NCBI GenBank assembly: GCA_965222125.1
Contig: CBDCTC010000006.1
Location: 1,116,001-1,180,000, forward strand
DNA: 64,000 bases
Source: CAZENU01 sp965222125
GTDB taxonomy: Bacteria; Chloroflexota; Dehalococcoidia; Lucifugimonadales; CAZENU01
Direction of reading: 5' to 3'
Position numbers and translations under genes: made by a program
Part shown: positions 53,769-62,625 of the stretch, one piece after another
Layout of the letters: each line of letters starts with the position of its first letter
Position numbering within the stretch: position 1 is the stretch's first letter
The notes under the pieces: model-generated
Told to the model about the DNA's origin: nothing
The model's database searches: none
The model's input: only the letters and a program-made list of their open reading frames with translations

Positions 53769-55184
53769 CTAGGCCAGCTGGAACTCGCGGGTGGCCGCTA
53801 TCAGACCGAGGACATCGCCGACGCGCTTCTCCGAGTTGTCCCCCGCCTCGGCGCCGCGCAGGTGGACCGGCCCCTCCTTGGCGACGTACTCGGTCAGGCC
53901 CTTGCGGGTCGCCTCGTCGGCCTCCACCGGCCCCAGCAGTTCGAGGCAGCCGTCCACGAGCTCTTCGGGCGAGAGAGTCCCGCCGTCGAGGCTGGACAGC
54001 CGGTCGATGATCGCCCGGACGCCGCTCTGGCTAACGTCGCGGAGCTGCTGGGAGACGAAGTTGACGCGCTCGACCAGCGCGCCGCTGTCGATCCATTCCT
54101 CCGCCTCGTGCCATCCCTCCACCGTCGGCGGCATGAGCAGGCCCTGCCCCATGAAGAACGCCTGCTCCGCTACTTGGTACACTCCCAGGGTGGGGGTGCG
54201 GTAGCTTCCGGCAAGACGGAGGCCTCCTACGATCAGCTCGACGGGTCCTTTGACGTGCGCGAACCGGGCCTTGTCCGACTTGAAGTAGTCGGAGTTGAAC
54301 AGCGTCCTCAGCACGGCGCGAATCTCGTAGCGCGACTCGAAGTAGCTGTCCATCATTTCGCGGATCACCTGCTCGCCCTCTTCGTCGACCTCGTCGGCCG
54401 CGAAGAAGAGGAAGAGCCGCCAGCAGACGAAGCGCGCCGTCGCCTCGTGCCGGACGATGATGTCGATGATGTCCTCGCCGTTGAAGTTGCCGGTCTCGCC
54501 GAGGAAGGTCTTTTCCCCGTCGTCGTGGTCCTCGGGGCGGTACTCGAAGTGCCAGGCTATGCGCCCGTAGGGCCATATCGAGTCCTTGGTGGCCCTGGTG
54601 GCCATGTAGTCGATGTTGGCCAGCGTCCAGCCCGTGAAGGCCCGCGCGCACTCCTTGATGTCCTCCTCGGTGTAGCTGCCGATGCCCATGGAGAACAGCT
54701 CGAGCAGCTCCCGGCCGTAGTTCTCGTTGATGGCGCCCTTGTGGTTGTCGTTGTTGTCCAGCCATATGATCATGGCCGGGTCCTTGGACAGGTCGACCAG
54801 CAACTCCGGGAAGCTCCCGAGGCCCCGTTGGCGGAACATGTCGATCTGGTTCAGCAGCGACCTGCCCTGGTTCAGCTTCGTGTATCCGGTGGCGAAAAGG
54901 CCGTGCCAGAAGAGCGCGATCTTCTCATCCAGTGGGTTCCTGGTGGTGACCATGCGGTACAGCCAGTTGCCGCCCGCCGAGTAAGGCTGCCGCAACTCCG
55001 ACTGGTCGACGTGGAACCGCCGTATGATGTCCTGCGGCAAGGTCTGTGGGTCGCCCGGATTGAGCAGGTCCTCGACCGCGGCCTCGTAGCCCTTCGCGGC
55101 GTAGGCCTCCAGCTCGTCTCGCGTGGCGCCGAAACCGGCGCGACGCAGCAGGTGCGCCGTCAGGGCGATGTTGTCGTTGGCCAT
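53769..55184 (-). CDS. DUF1800 family protein
   Basis: A 471-residue protein opening ALTAHLLRRAGFGATRDELE. The conserved NPLDEKIALFWHGLFATG and NQGRSLLNQIDMFRQRGLGSF follow, then ENYGRELLELFSMGIGSYTEEDI, ARAFTGWTL and MPPTVEGWHEAEEWIDSGAL. This is a complete DUF1800 protein. These proteins are nearly always encoded beside a DUF1501 protein, as here, and may form an exported pair of unknown enzymatic role. Confidence 0.88.
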   Translation of the reverse strand: MANDNIALTAHLLRRAGFGATRDELEAYAAKGYEAAVEDLLNPGDPQTLPQDIIRRFHVDQSELRQPYSAGGNWLYRMVTTRNPLDEKIALFWHGLFATGYTKLNQGRSLLNQIDMFRQRGLGSFPELLVDLSKDPAMIIWLDNNDNHKGAINENYGRELLELFSMGIGSYTEEDIKECARAFTGWTLANIDYMATRATKDSIWPYGRIAWHFEYRPEDHDDGEKTFLGETGNFNGEDIIDIIVRHEATARFVCWRLFLFFAADEVDEEGEQVIREMMDSYFESRYEIRAVLRTLFNSDYFKSDKARFAHVKGPVELIVGGLRLAGSYRTPTLGVYQVAEQAFFMGQGLLMPPTVEGWHEAEEWIDSGALVERVNFVSQQLRDVSQSGVRAIIDRLSSLDGGTLSPEELVDGCLELLGPVEADEATRKGLTEYVAKEGPVHLRGAEAGDNSEKRVGDVLGLIAATREFQLA

Positions 55185-55294
55185 TTCAATCTCTCCCGAT
55201 TACGGATTGAGCCGGCGTGTGCGGGGCGGAGACTGTCCCGCCCCGTTCAGAAGGACCCTCCGAGAGCCGCGTGCTCCATGCCCGTGCCTTAGCC

Positions 55295-56428
55295 TCAGGC
55301 CGCGATCATGTCAAAGGCCTCGAAGCGGCCGTTGACGATGGGTGCGGCGTCGAGATGGAGCCACTGCTCCAAGATGGTCGTGTAGGTGCTGCGGAAGTCG
55401 TTGTTGAAGTGGAGGTCGCCTTCCAGCTGGTGCTCGAACTCGAGCGACGGGTACTCGCCGTACATGCCGCCCTTGACGTTGTTGCCGATGACGAAGGCGA
55501 CGCCGCCGGAGCCGTGGTCGCTGCCGCTGCCGTTGTCCTTGATGCGGCGGCCGAACTCGGAGAACAGGAAGAGCACCACGTCGTCCTCGCGGTCGTGCTC
55601 CTTCACGTCGTCCATGAAGTCTCCGACCGCGCCCGCGACGTCCGACCACAGGGTCGCGTGGGTGGCGAGCTCGCCGGAGTGGGTGTCGAAGCTGCCGTGC
55701 TGGGTGTAGTAGACGCGAGTGCCGAGGTCGGCGAACATCACCTGGGCCACGCTCCTCATGCTCTGGGCGATCGGGTTGTCGGCGTACTCGATGCTGGACG
55801 AGTACTTGGCCGGCGCGGTCCGGAGGATGTCGGCGCCCCTGAGGGCGTCGAGGCCGGTCTGGCCGAGGAAGTCCATGACGGCGTCCTTCCCGCGGGCACC
55901 GCCGTACATCATCGCGAAGGCGTCCAGGGCGTACTTCCTGAGCGCGTCGTCCTGGATGTCGGGGAAGAGACCGTAGGTGTCCAGGTTGCCGACCGAGGCG
56001 ACTGGCACGCCCCTCAGACCGAGAGCGCGCGGCAGGCCGCGTCCGAAGTTGACGCCCGTCAGCACGTTGTCGCCCTTGGGGTCGAGCTCCCGGATTACCC
56101 GTCCGAGCCAACCCTCCTGTCCGATGTCGTCCGGCAGCGCCGTGTGCCAGATGTCCATCGACCTGAAGTGAGAGCGGTTCGGATTGGGGTAGCCGATGCC
56201 GTTGATGACGGCCACCTTGCCCTCGTCCCAGAGCCGCTTGATCGGCTCCATCTGAGGCCGGAACCCGAGGCCGCCGCCGATATCGAGCACCTGGTCGGGG
56301 GCGACGTGCACTGTCGGGCGGTTGTCGTAGTAGAGCCCGTTTTCGAAGGGCACGACGGTGTTCAGGTAGTCGTTGCCTCCGGAGAGCTGCAGGACGACAA
56401 TTGAGCGATTTCCGTTGTTCGCGGCCAT
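55295..56428 (-). CDS. DUF1501 family protein
   Basis: A 377-residue alkaline-phosphatase-superfamily-like protein. SIVVLQLSGGNDYLNTVVPF, NGIGYPNPNRSHFRSMDIWH and GSFDTHSGELATHATLW are visible. VLFLFSEFGRRIKDNGSGSD and HGSGGVAFVIGNNVKGG complete the DUF1501 pattern. No Tat signal is visible with this start. The ATG at 56428 has AAGGAG six bases upstream and is preferred over 56449. It is the first gene of the DUF1501-DUF1800-NHL group. Confidence 0.88.
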   Translation of the reverse strand: MAANNGNRSIVVLQLSGGNDYLNTVVPFENGLYYDNRPTVHVAPDQVLDIGGGLGFRPQMEPIKRLWDEGKVAVINGIGYPNPNRSHFRSMDIWHTALPDDIGQEGWLGRVIRELDPKGDNVLTGVNFGRGLPRALGLRGVPVASVGNLDTYGLFPDIQDDALRKYALDAFAMMYGGARGKDAVMDFLGQTGLDALRGADILRTAPAKYSSSIEYADNPIAQSMRSVAQVMFADLGTRVYYTQHGSFDTHSGELATHATLWSDVAGAVGDFMDDVKEHDREDDVVLFLFSEFGRRIKDNGSGSDHGSGGVAFVIGNNVKGGMYGEYPSLEFEHQLEGDLHFNNDFRSTYTTILEQWLHLDAAPIVNGRFEAFDMIAA

Positions 56429-56527
56429 TGGTAACTCCTTGATCGACACTGCGAGACGGTCATGTGGCCCACACTGTACAACAATCTACTACCTGAATCC
56501 ATCGAATTCAACCCTCTGTCCGCATGT

Positions 56528-56811
56528 GTAACTGTTCAGTCCTGGTGAGAGGGGCTACCCTGGCACACTGGCAGCCTTGGGAGACCTCGGCAGAGCTCCA
56601 GACGTGGCCTGGTTCTCGGCATTAGCGGGGCGCTGTTAAGCTCGACCTCCCCACCCCTGGATTCCGGCTCGGGGGCCGGAATGACGACTACATCTACTCC
56701 GGGACGCAGACACACCCTACCGTCATGCCCGCGAAGAGCCTGTCCTCGCGGAGGCGGGGGCGGGCATCCAGGGGTCTGGAGGGGCACTTGTCCCTCCAAC
56801 TCTGAACAGTT
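56528..56811. mobile_element. Short inverted-repeat (MITE-like) element, copy 2, intact
   Basis: About 284 bp bounded by TAACTGTTCAG (56529) and CTGAACAGTT (to 56811). It is flanked by the direct repeat GTCCGCATGT (56518-56527 and 56812-56821), which looks like a target duplication. There is no coding frame. It shares several blocks with copy 1 at 4590, including CCACCCCTGGATTCCGGCTC. It lies between the divergent DUF1501 and phosphotriesterase-family genes, where it may affect their promoters. Confidence 0.7.
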
Positions 56812-56905
56812 GTCCGCATGTAGGAGCGCCCGGATTGCGCGGGCTCGGCCCGCCGTCATATAGTACGCCCCGGCGCAGCCTACGGAATCGGAGCCAGACC
56901 AGCCA

Positions 56906-57976
56906 ATGAACATCCCATCCATCGCGGGCAGAGTGCAGACCGTGCTCGGGACCATCGAGCCCGGCGACCTCGGCGTCACACTGGGCCACGAGCACCTGCT
57001 CGTCGATCTGTCCAAGTTCCCCGGCGACCCGGCGGAGTCGTTGGCCCCCGAGCTGTACGAGCAGCCGCTCACTCTGGAGAACCTGGGCATGGTCAGCTAC
57101 TACCACGTGCCCAACGTGGACAACTCGCGGCTCGACGACGTTCAAACGGCCATCGACGAGGTGCGGATGTACGTTGAGCGGGGCGGCAAGTCCCTGATAG
57201 ACGCAACCTGCATCGGCATAGGCCGCGACCCCGAGGCCCTGGCGCACATATCCAGGGAGGCGGGCGTCACTGTGATCATGGGCGCGTCCTACTACACCGA
57301 CCTGGCCCACCCGGAGGACATGGACGAGCGCACCGAGGACGAGGTCGTGGCCCAGATTGTCGGCGACGTTATGGAGGGAGCCGACGGCACTGGCGTGAAA
57401 TCGGGCATCATCGGCGAGGTGGGCTGTTCGTGGCCGCTGACGGACAACGAGCGCAAGGTGCTGCGCGCGTCCGGCCGGGCCCAGCGCATCACCGGCGCGC
57501 CGCTGCTGATCCACCCCGGCAGGGACGAGATGTCGCCGTTCGAGATCGTCGACGTGCTGCGGGACGTTGGCGCGGACCTGAGCCACACCATCATCTCCCA
57601 CGTCGAGCGCACCGTCTTCCAGAAGAGCCTGGTGAAGAAGCTGGCCGAGACGGGCGTGTACCTGAACTGGGACCAGTTCGGCAGGGAGATCTCCTACTAC
57701 TGGCCCAACACGAAGATAAACATGCCAAGCGACGGCACCAAGATCGAGTACGTGGCCTGGGCCGTCGCCGAGGGCTTGGGCGACCAGATCATGATCGCCC
57801 ACGACGTCTGCTACAAGGCGAGGCTCCTCAAGTACGGCGGCCACGGCTACTTCTACGTGCTCGCGCACATCGTCCCGAGGATGCGGGCCAGGGGCGTCTC
57901 GCAGGAGGCCATCGACCGCATTCTGATCGACAACCCCGCCAGGGCGCTCGTCTTCACCGAGCCGCAACCCGAGTAG
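56906..57976 (+). CDS. Phosphotriesterase-family metal-dependent hydrolase
   Basis: A 356-residue TIM-barrel enzyme. The binuclear metal site is readable: HEH in VTLGHEHLLVD, Glu in GIIGEVGCSW (Glu instead of the carboxylated Lys of classical PTE), His in LLIHPGR, His in IISHVERT and Asp in MIAHDVCYKARL. The Glu variant points to the PHP/PLL-like branch, acting on lactones or small esters rather than phosphotriesters. Substrate unknown. It stands alone downstream of MITE copy 2. Confidence 0.85.
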   Translation: MNIPSIAGRVQTVLGTIEPGDLGVTLGHEHLLVDLSKFPGDPAESLAPELYEQPLTLENLGMVSYYHVPNVDNSRLDDVQTAIDEVRMYVERGGKSLIDATCIGIGRDPEALAHISREAGVTVIMGASYYTDLAHPEDMDERTEDEVVAQIVGDVMEGADGTGVKSGIIGEVGCSWPLTDNERKVLRASGRAQRITGAPLLIHPGRDEMSPFEIVDVLRDVGADLSHTIISHVERTVFQKSLVKKLAETGVYLNWDQFGREISYYWPNTKINMPSDGTKIEYVAWAVAEGLGDQIMIAHDVCYKARLLKYGGHGYFYVLAHIVPRMRARGVSQEAIDRILIDNPARALVFTEPQPE

Positions 57977-58384
57977 CGGGGAGAAGCAGCCGCGGAACGC
58001 GACTTGTGGCAACGCCGCCGGCGGCCCGTCGGAGGTGCGTTGACCCTGTCGCGCCTCTTGCTGGGCTCCCCGCGGAGTCCGTGCAGGACGCCTGTGAGAG
58101 TTGACCGAGTTGACGTGCGGTCCACACGGGCCGCGAGCCATGACGATGTGCGCCAACCCATCGCTGGGGCAGCGGGTAAGGGCCGCCGTCCCTCGTGCGC
58201 AGTCCTGAGAACAGGACACGCGGATGGGTCCCGGCCTGTCCCTTGCACGCCTGTGTAGACGGCCAGGCCTTAGCTTTGCACGACCTATTGCAGGCGGGGA
58301 TGGACACTATCAACTCCACCTGCTATCCTCATTATTCGAAGCTATTCGATTACGAACACAGTTGAGGGACGTGTAGAGGTCGGA
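57977..58384. other. Intergenic stretch without a recognised gene
   Basis: No convincing frame on either strand. GC-rich inverted segments near 58011-58030 may terminate the phosphotriesterase-family transcript. The lower-GC part 58310-58384 (CTCATTATTCGAAGC and following) is the likely promoter region of the thioredoxin-fold lipoprotein, and TAGAGGT at 58374-58380 serves as its ribosome binding site. I could not define promoter boxes with confidence. Confidence 0.4.
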
Positions 58385-59035
58385 TTGCTTACCCTCGCTG
58401 GCAGATTGAGTTGGCTGCCTATGGCCATATGCCTGTCTATGGCCATCCTTCTGCTCACCGGTTGTGGCAGTGCAGCACCCGCGATCGACACGCCTGCGGT
58501 CGGCCAGATCTCCACACCCGTAGTCTCTGCCACCGCGACAGAAGCTCAACAGCCTGCGTCCGCGCCCATTCCCACGTCACCGCCTGCCCAGGCGGCTGTG
58601 GAGACAGGGCACAAGGTGGGGCAGAAGGCCCCGGATTTCATGCTGACCACCGTGGACGGTGAGCAGGTTAGTCTGGACGGCTTTCAGGGCCGTCCATTGG
58701 TCATCTACTTCTACGCCACTTGGTGACCGGTCTGCCGTGCCTCGTTGAGGCACCTGAAGAACGTCCAGCCCGAGTACGCGGACCGCGTGGGGATTATTGC
58801 GGTCAACGTAGACCCCCTGCAGACCGTCGAAGAGATCCTGTCCTATAAGAGGGCCGAAGCATTCTCATGGCCCATGACCGCCGCCGATGCGGAGGTGGTC
58901 AGGAGTTACAACGTCACTCGTCAAGCCGCCTATGTGGCACTCGACTCCAACGGCGTCGTCTTTTCCAGTGTCACCTACGGAAGCAAGGACGCGGACGACT
59001 GGCGAGAGCTTTTCGAAGCCCTGCTGGGTTCCTGA
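58385..59035 (+). CDS. TlpA-like thioredoxin-fold lipoprotein, candidate selenoprotein (UGA at the first Cys of CxxC)
   Basis: From a TTG with AGAGGT upstream: signal peptide and lipobox LLTGC (residues about 20-27), a Ser/Pro/Ala-rich linker, then VGQKAPDFMLTTVDGEQVSL and PLVIYFYATW. Codon 114 is TGA (58724-58726), followed in frame by PVCRASLRHLKN and IIAVNVD, and the frame stays open to 59035. Family members have WCxxC here, so the TGA replaces the nucleophilic Cys exactly (W113-U114-P-V-C117). Total 216 residues if UGA is read as selenocysteine. A Cys-to-stop mutation is the alternative. Expected role: thiol-disulfide or peroxide reduction outside the membrane. Confidence 0.65.
58724..58753 (+). 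promoter_or_regulatory. Candidate bacterial SECIS element
   Basis: Directly after the in-frame TGA, GTGCCTC (58737-58743) pairs perfectly with GAGGCAC (58747-58753) around the loop GTT. The loop starts 17 nt after the UGA and begins with G. This agrees with the published bacterial SECIS rules as I recall them (apical loop 16-37 nt downstream, a G in its first two positions). The hairpin is within the coding sequence, as bacterial SECIS elements are. Confidence 0.55.
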
Positions 59036-59112
59036 TCCCCGTACCTGCCCACCGGTACCCCGCGCGTGAGCTTGGCAATTCCCCTGTAGTCCGTCCTCCC
59101 CGAGGTTGAGGC

Positions 59113-59129
59113 GCGGCCCGTTGGGCCGC
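59113..59129 (+). terminator. Hairpin behind the candidate selenoprotein gene
   Basis: GCGGCCC (59113-59119) pairs with GGGCCGC (59123-59129) around GTT and is followed by CCCCTATTCTCGTT. A perfect 7-bp GC stem 77 nt past the stop is a plausible weak terminator, although a long T-run is lacking. Confidence 0.4.
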
Positions 59130-59407
59130 CCCTATTCTCGTTACCCTTGGGACGATGCTCCGATGCCGTTCGCGCGAGCCCCGACGCTCGACGCGGGTGC
59201 TCGTCTACATCGCCGACAGATGCCTCGGCGCCGTCGCGTTCGCAATGTACGCCGTCGTCGTCCGGCGTTTCGCCGGCGTATCGACAACAACGGGCCTGCC
59301 GGTTGTCACATCCGGTGCGTGTTACGACGGGGTGGGAAGCAGACTCGGCCTACGAGTCCGAGAACGAACCCCAATGTGAAGGTTCTCGATTCTGTGAAGT
59401 CTTGTGG

Positions 59408-59432
59408 GTAGCCCCGTGCCTTGAGGGGCTAC
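59408..59432 (-). terminator. Hairpin at the 3' end of the AAC(3)-family gene
   Basis: GTAGCCCC (59408-59415) pairs with GGGGCTAC (59425-59432) around a nine-base loop, 12 nt past the stop of the AAC(3)-family gene on the minus strand. A symmetrical stem could end transcripts from both sides. No clear U-run follows. Confidence 0.5.
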
Positions 59433-59443
59433 GAACGGCCGGG

Positions 59444-60304
59444 CTACTCGTACAGCTTGTAGCCGCCCGTGGGGTCTACGACCGACTTCTCGTTGTTGTA
59501 CTCCCCCACGATCACGCCGTCCGGTAGCTGTGTGAACCCTTCGCCGGTCTTGATGAACAGGGTCGGGTCCTTGCGGTACTCGGCGACGCCGGTGTCGAGG
59601 GCGTCTCGCGCCCGATAGAGCCGGGCCATGGCGTTGCCCACCGCGCCGACTCTCACCAGTCCCCGCGCCTCCATCCTGGCCCCGAGCTTGTTGAAGTCGT
59701 GGGTGTACCCGGACTTGGGTCCGAAGGTTATCTCCTCGAGCGGACTCTCAGTACCGTCCGGGTTCTTGACGCGGCCGGTGGACTCCCGCCACCTGGCGTA
59801 CGCCGGCTGCACCATCTGCTCGATGAGGTGCCAGAAGGTGCTCCGGAAGTATGGGACGCCGAGCAGCATGATGTACGCGTCCCGCTCGTAGAGTCTCCAG
59901 AACGGCCCGTCCGCCGCCCACGCCGCGGGCCGATGGACCGACATCATCTCCTCGGCCCTCTTGCCCACCGCGGACATCGACTGCCAGATGTGCCGGCTGC
60001 GGAACGCTTCCGGGCGGCTGCGGAGGGCGTTGGTGATCTGGCCGACCTCGGACGGGGTGGCGTCCGGCTCGAAGGTCAGCCCGCGTCTGCGGTTGATGCT
60101 GCAGAAGGTGGGGACCGCCAGCGTCCCCTCGGGCCCGAGCACGTCCAGGACCGCGTCCACCACCGTGTCGGCGCCGCCGTCCACCTCGCCAATGCTGCTC
60201 AGCGAGCTGTGCATGAAGACGGTTACGTCCCGCGTCAGCCCGAGGGCCCTGAGCGCCTCCGAGATGTCACGCCGCGTGAGGGGTGCTACGGGCGTCTTGG
60301 CCAT
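59444..60304 (-). CDS. AAC(3)-family N-acetyltransferase-like protein
   Basis: A 286-residue protein of the antibiotic acetyltransferase (AAC(3)/YokD) fold. VTVFMHSSLSSIGEVDGGAD and LGPEGTLAVPTFC are visible. EVGQITNALRSRPEAFRS is followed by RHIWQSMSAVGKRA, where family members have an RSxHPxxSVAAxG motif. A DGPFWRLYERDAYIMLLGV region closes the motif set. The W-Q-S-M replacement of the usual H-P-x-x-S residues suggests a substrate other than aminoglycosides. Resistance should not be assumed. Confidence 0.75.
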   Translation of the reverse strand: MAKTPVAPLTRRDISEALRALGLTRDVTVFMHSSLSSIGEVDGGADTVVDAVLDVLGPEGTLAVPTFCSINRRRGLTFEPDATPSEVGQITNALRSRPEAFRSRHIWQSMSAVGKRAEEMMSVHRPAAWAADGPFWRLYERDAYIMLLGVPYFRSTFWHLIEQMVQPAYARWRESTGRVKNPDGTESPLEEITFGPKSGYTHDFNKLGARMEARGLVRVGAVGNAMARLYRARDALDTGVAEYRKDPTLFIKTGEGFTQLPDGVIVGEYNNEKSVVDPTGGYKLYE

Positions 60305-60495
60305 AGGCTGCGGAGTGTAGCAACGCGGTCGGAGCCGGTCAATCGGCGCCGCGCCAACCCAATCGCGCCTCCTTCAGTCCCGCGGCTGCGGAGAATCGAA
60401 CCTTCGGCACGGTACGCCGGCACGGCGGGGGGGGCAGCCTGAGCGCCGCCGGTACCCAGTCTCGGGTGACGAATCCGGGAGCGTCGTCGCCAGGG

Positions 60496-61533
60496 CTACG
60501 AGCGGCGCTCCGCGAGCTCCAAGGTGGCGGTCCGCTCCTCGTTTTCGTGGAGGTAGTCGACCGTGACGCGGTCGCCGACGGCGTAGGTCTGGAGCAGGGT
60601 GAGGAAGCTGGCCATGTCCGGGGTCGGCACGCCGTCCAGCGCCGTGATCACGTCCTGGACGCGAATACCCGCCTTGTATGCCGGCTCGGTCTCGGACATG
60701 TGGGTCACGATGACGCCCTTTTTCACGCCGAGGCCGAGCTCGTTGGCGATGGCGGGCGTAACGTCGGCGCCCATCAGCCCGATGAGCGGCCTCATCGCTC
60801 GGCCGTGCTCCAAGAGGCTGTCGACGATGCGCTTCGCCACGGTCGCGCTCTGGGCGAATCCCATGCCCTGCGCCCTGGGCAGCAGCGCCTGGTTGATCCC
60901 CACGACCTCGCCCCTCAGGTTGACCAGTGGGCCGCCGCTGCTGCCGGTGTTGATCGCGGCGTCGGTCTGGATCATGTCGTAGAAGGTGCCTTCTTCGGTC
61001 GGCACCGTCCGTCCCAGCGCGCTCACGATGCCCAGGGTCACCGTCGGGCTTCCCTCGAGCGACAGCGCGTTGCCGATGCTGATGACCCAGTCTCCCACTC
61101 TCAAGTCGCCCGATTCATCGAACGGCGCAACAGGCAGGTCCTCAGCGTCTATCTTGAGTAGGGCGAGGTCGCCGGGAGGCGGGTCCTGGCCCACCACTTC
61201 GGCGTCGTAGGTCTCGCCGTTTGCCAGATGTACCTTGATCTCCCTCGCCCTTTCGACGACGTGATTGTTGGTGACTATGTACCCGTTGGACCGTACGATG
61301 AACCCGGAACCGGCCTGCTGCCCGGTCACCGTCCTGAACAGCCCCCTGACGAGCGACTCGGTGGTGATCGAAACGACCCAGGGGCTGACCTGCTCGACGA
61401 CGTCGGCGACCGAGGGCAGCGGGGCCTGGGACGCGCCGGGCCCGGCTTCGGATCCGGGGTCGGGACCGCCGCAGGCGGCCAGCCCGATCATCACCGGCAA
61501 GACCAGGGCGGCCAGTGCTAGCGGCGTTCGCAC
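60496..61533 (-). CDS. HtrA/DegP-like serine protease lipoprotein with PDZ domain
   Basis: A 345-residue protein. A signal peptide with lipobox LAAC (Cys21) is followed by a trypsin-fold domain with His91 (VTNNHVV), Asp122 (GDLALLKID) and Ser199 (NTGSSGGPL), and one PDZ domain (about 240-335, GVIVTHMSETEPAYKAGIRV). The triad is complete, so it should act as an envelope quality-control protease or chaperone. The YihY gene lies upstream on the same strand, with one base between its stop and this start. Confidence 0.9.
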   Translation of the reverse strand: MRTPLALAALVLPVMIGLAACGGPDPGSEAGPGASQAPLPSVADVVEQVSPWVVSITTESLVRGLFRTVTGQQAGSGFIVRSNGYIVTNNHVVERAREIKVHLANGETYDAEVVGQDPPPGDLALLKIDAEDLPVAPFDESGDLRVGDWVISIGNALSLEGSPTVTLGIVSALGRTVPTEEGTFYDMIQTDAAINTGSSGGPLVNLRGEVVGINQALLPRAQGMGFAQSATVAKRIVDSLLEHGRAMRPLIGLMGADVTPAIANELGLGVKKGVIVTHMSETEPAYKAGIRVQDVITALDGVPTPDMASFLTLLQTYAVGDRVTVDYLHENEERTATLELAERRS

Positions 61534-61534
61534 G

Positions 61535-62458
61535 TCAGGCCGGCCAGGACGTTTCCACCACCCGCAGCCGGACGCGCGAGAAGCCGCTCAAGATCACCCT
61601 CCAACCCATGCCGTCGGTCTCGATGCTGGCCACGTAGGCGCAGTAGCGGGAGCACACCAGGGCGCCGAACAGGACTATGGTGGCGGAGAGGTATACCCAC
61701 GTGAGCAGCGCCAGGACGGCGCCGATCGATCCATAGACCACGTTGTAGTGAGGGAAGGTGCTGACGTACCAGACGAAGCACAGGCTGGCGGCGTTGAAGG
61801 CGAGCGATCCCCCCAGCGCCCACGGCCAAACGTCGCGAGTTCGTACCTGAGTGTTCGGTAGGAAACGGTACATGAAGAGAAAGGTCAAGAAGGTCAGCAC
61901 CGGGGTGACCAGCTTCGGCACGAGGCTCCACACAAGACCGCTGAAAAGGCCTGCTTCGGGCGCGACCCTACCCGTGATTTCTCTCATGATCTCGAAGACC
62001 GCCGCGCTGAAAAGGAACAAAATCAACAGCACGCCCGCTGCGAAGACGAGCCCGAAGTCGATGAGCCGCTCCTTCAGAAACGGCCGCGCCTTGCTTATAC
62101 CCCAGGCCGAGTTGATCCCCTTCCGGATCGCGCCGAACATGGCGGTCGACGCCCAGACGATGCCGACCACGCTGACGATCGCGAACTCGTCACGCGCACT
62201 GGTCACGTTGTGTATCGTATCGCCGATGAAACTGTGCGACACGGGGATGATGCCGGCGATGGCGTCTACGAGCTTGTCCTCCTCCTCCGCGGTTTCTGGC
62301 CCGAATATGTAGCTCAGCCCGATCGTGAGGAACAAGAAGAGCGGGAACATCGAAAACAGCGTGTAGAACGCTATGGCGCCGGCCGAATGCGAGCAGTTCC
62401 GGCGCAGGTATTCGCCGATGGCGTCGTAGCAGAACATGGCGAACCGTGCGGCGGTCAA
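61535..62458 (-). CDS. YihY/BrkB-family membrane protein
   Basis: A 307-residue integral membrane protein with six predicted helices. SAGAIAFYTLFSMFPLFLFL and TIGLSYIFG open the family pattern; GIVWASTAMFGAIRKGINSA follows. LPNTQVRTRDVWPWALGGSL and YGSIGAVLALLTWVYLSATI complete it. YihY-family proteins are widespread, sometimes called 'ribonuclease BN' by mistake, and their function is unsettled. It is cotranscribed with the HtrA-like protease. Confidence 0.88.
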   Translation of the reverse strand: MTAARFAMFCYDAIGEYLRRNCSHSAGAIAFYTLFSMFPLFLFLTIGLSYIFGPETAEEEDKLVDAIAGIIPVSHSFIGDTIHNVTSARDEFAIVSVVGIVWASTAMFGAIRKGINSAWGISKARPFLKERLIDFGLVFAAGVLLILFLFSAAVFEIMREITGRVAPEAGLFSGLVWSLVPKLVTPVLTFLTFLFMYRFLPNTQVRTRDVWPWALGGSLAFNAASLCFVWYVSTFPHYNVVYGSIGAVLALLTWVYLSATIVLFGALVCSRYCAYVASIETDGMGWRVILSGFSRVRLRVVETSWPA

Positions 62459-62625
62459 ACCAAGCCTCCAGTACCCGACTGCGAGAGTGTCCGGGGAGGT
62501 AGTGAACCGATGTCCGGATGTCGTTCGTCTCCCTTAAGTATATCGCTTTTGCCCAAAGCTTTCTCGCGGCCAAGTTCCGGACCCGCGTCGAGGCGCGCGG
62601 CGGCGCGACGGTTCAGGAGCTTCTA

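Larger units (their letters stand above)
59036..59443. other. Intergenic stretch between convergent genes
   Basis: It holds a hairpin at 59113-59129 and one at 59408-59432 (listed separately). Frames between them are GC-rich shadows without binding sites or family resemblance. I see no RNA gene or protein gene here. Confidence 0.45.

Noticed and set aside
59106..59527. Small plus-strand frames between the candidate selenoprotein and the AAC(3)-like gene
   Set aside because: They have arginine-rich shadow composition and no ribosome binding site, and they overlap the terminator hairpins.
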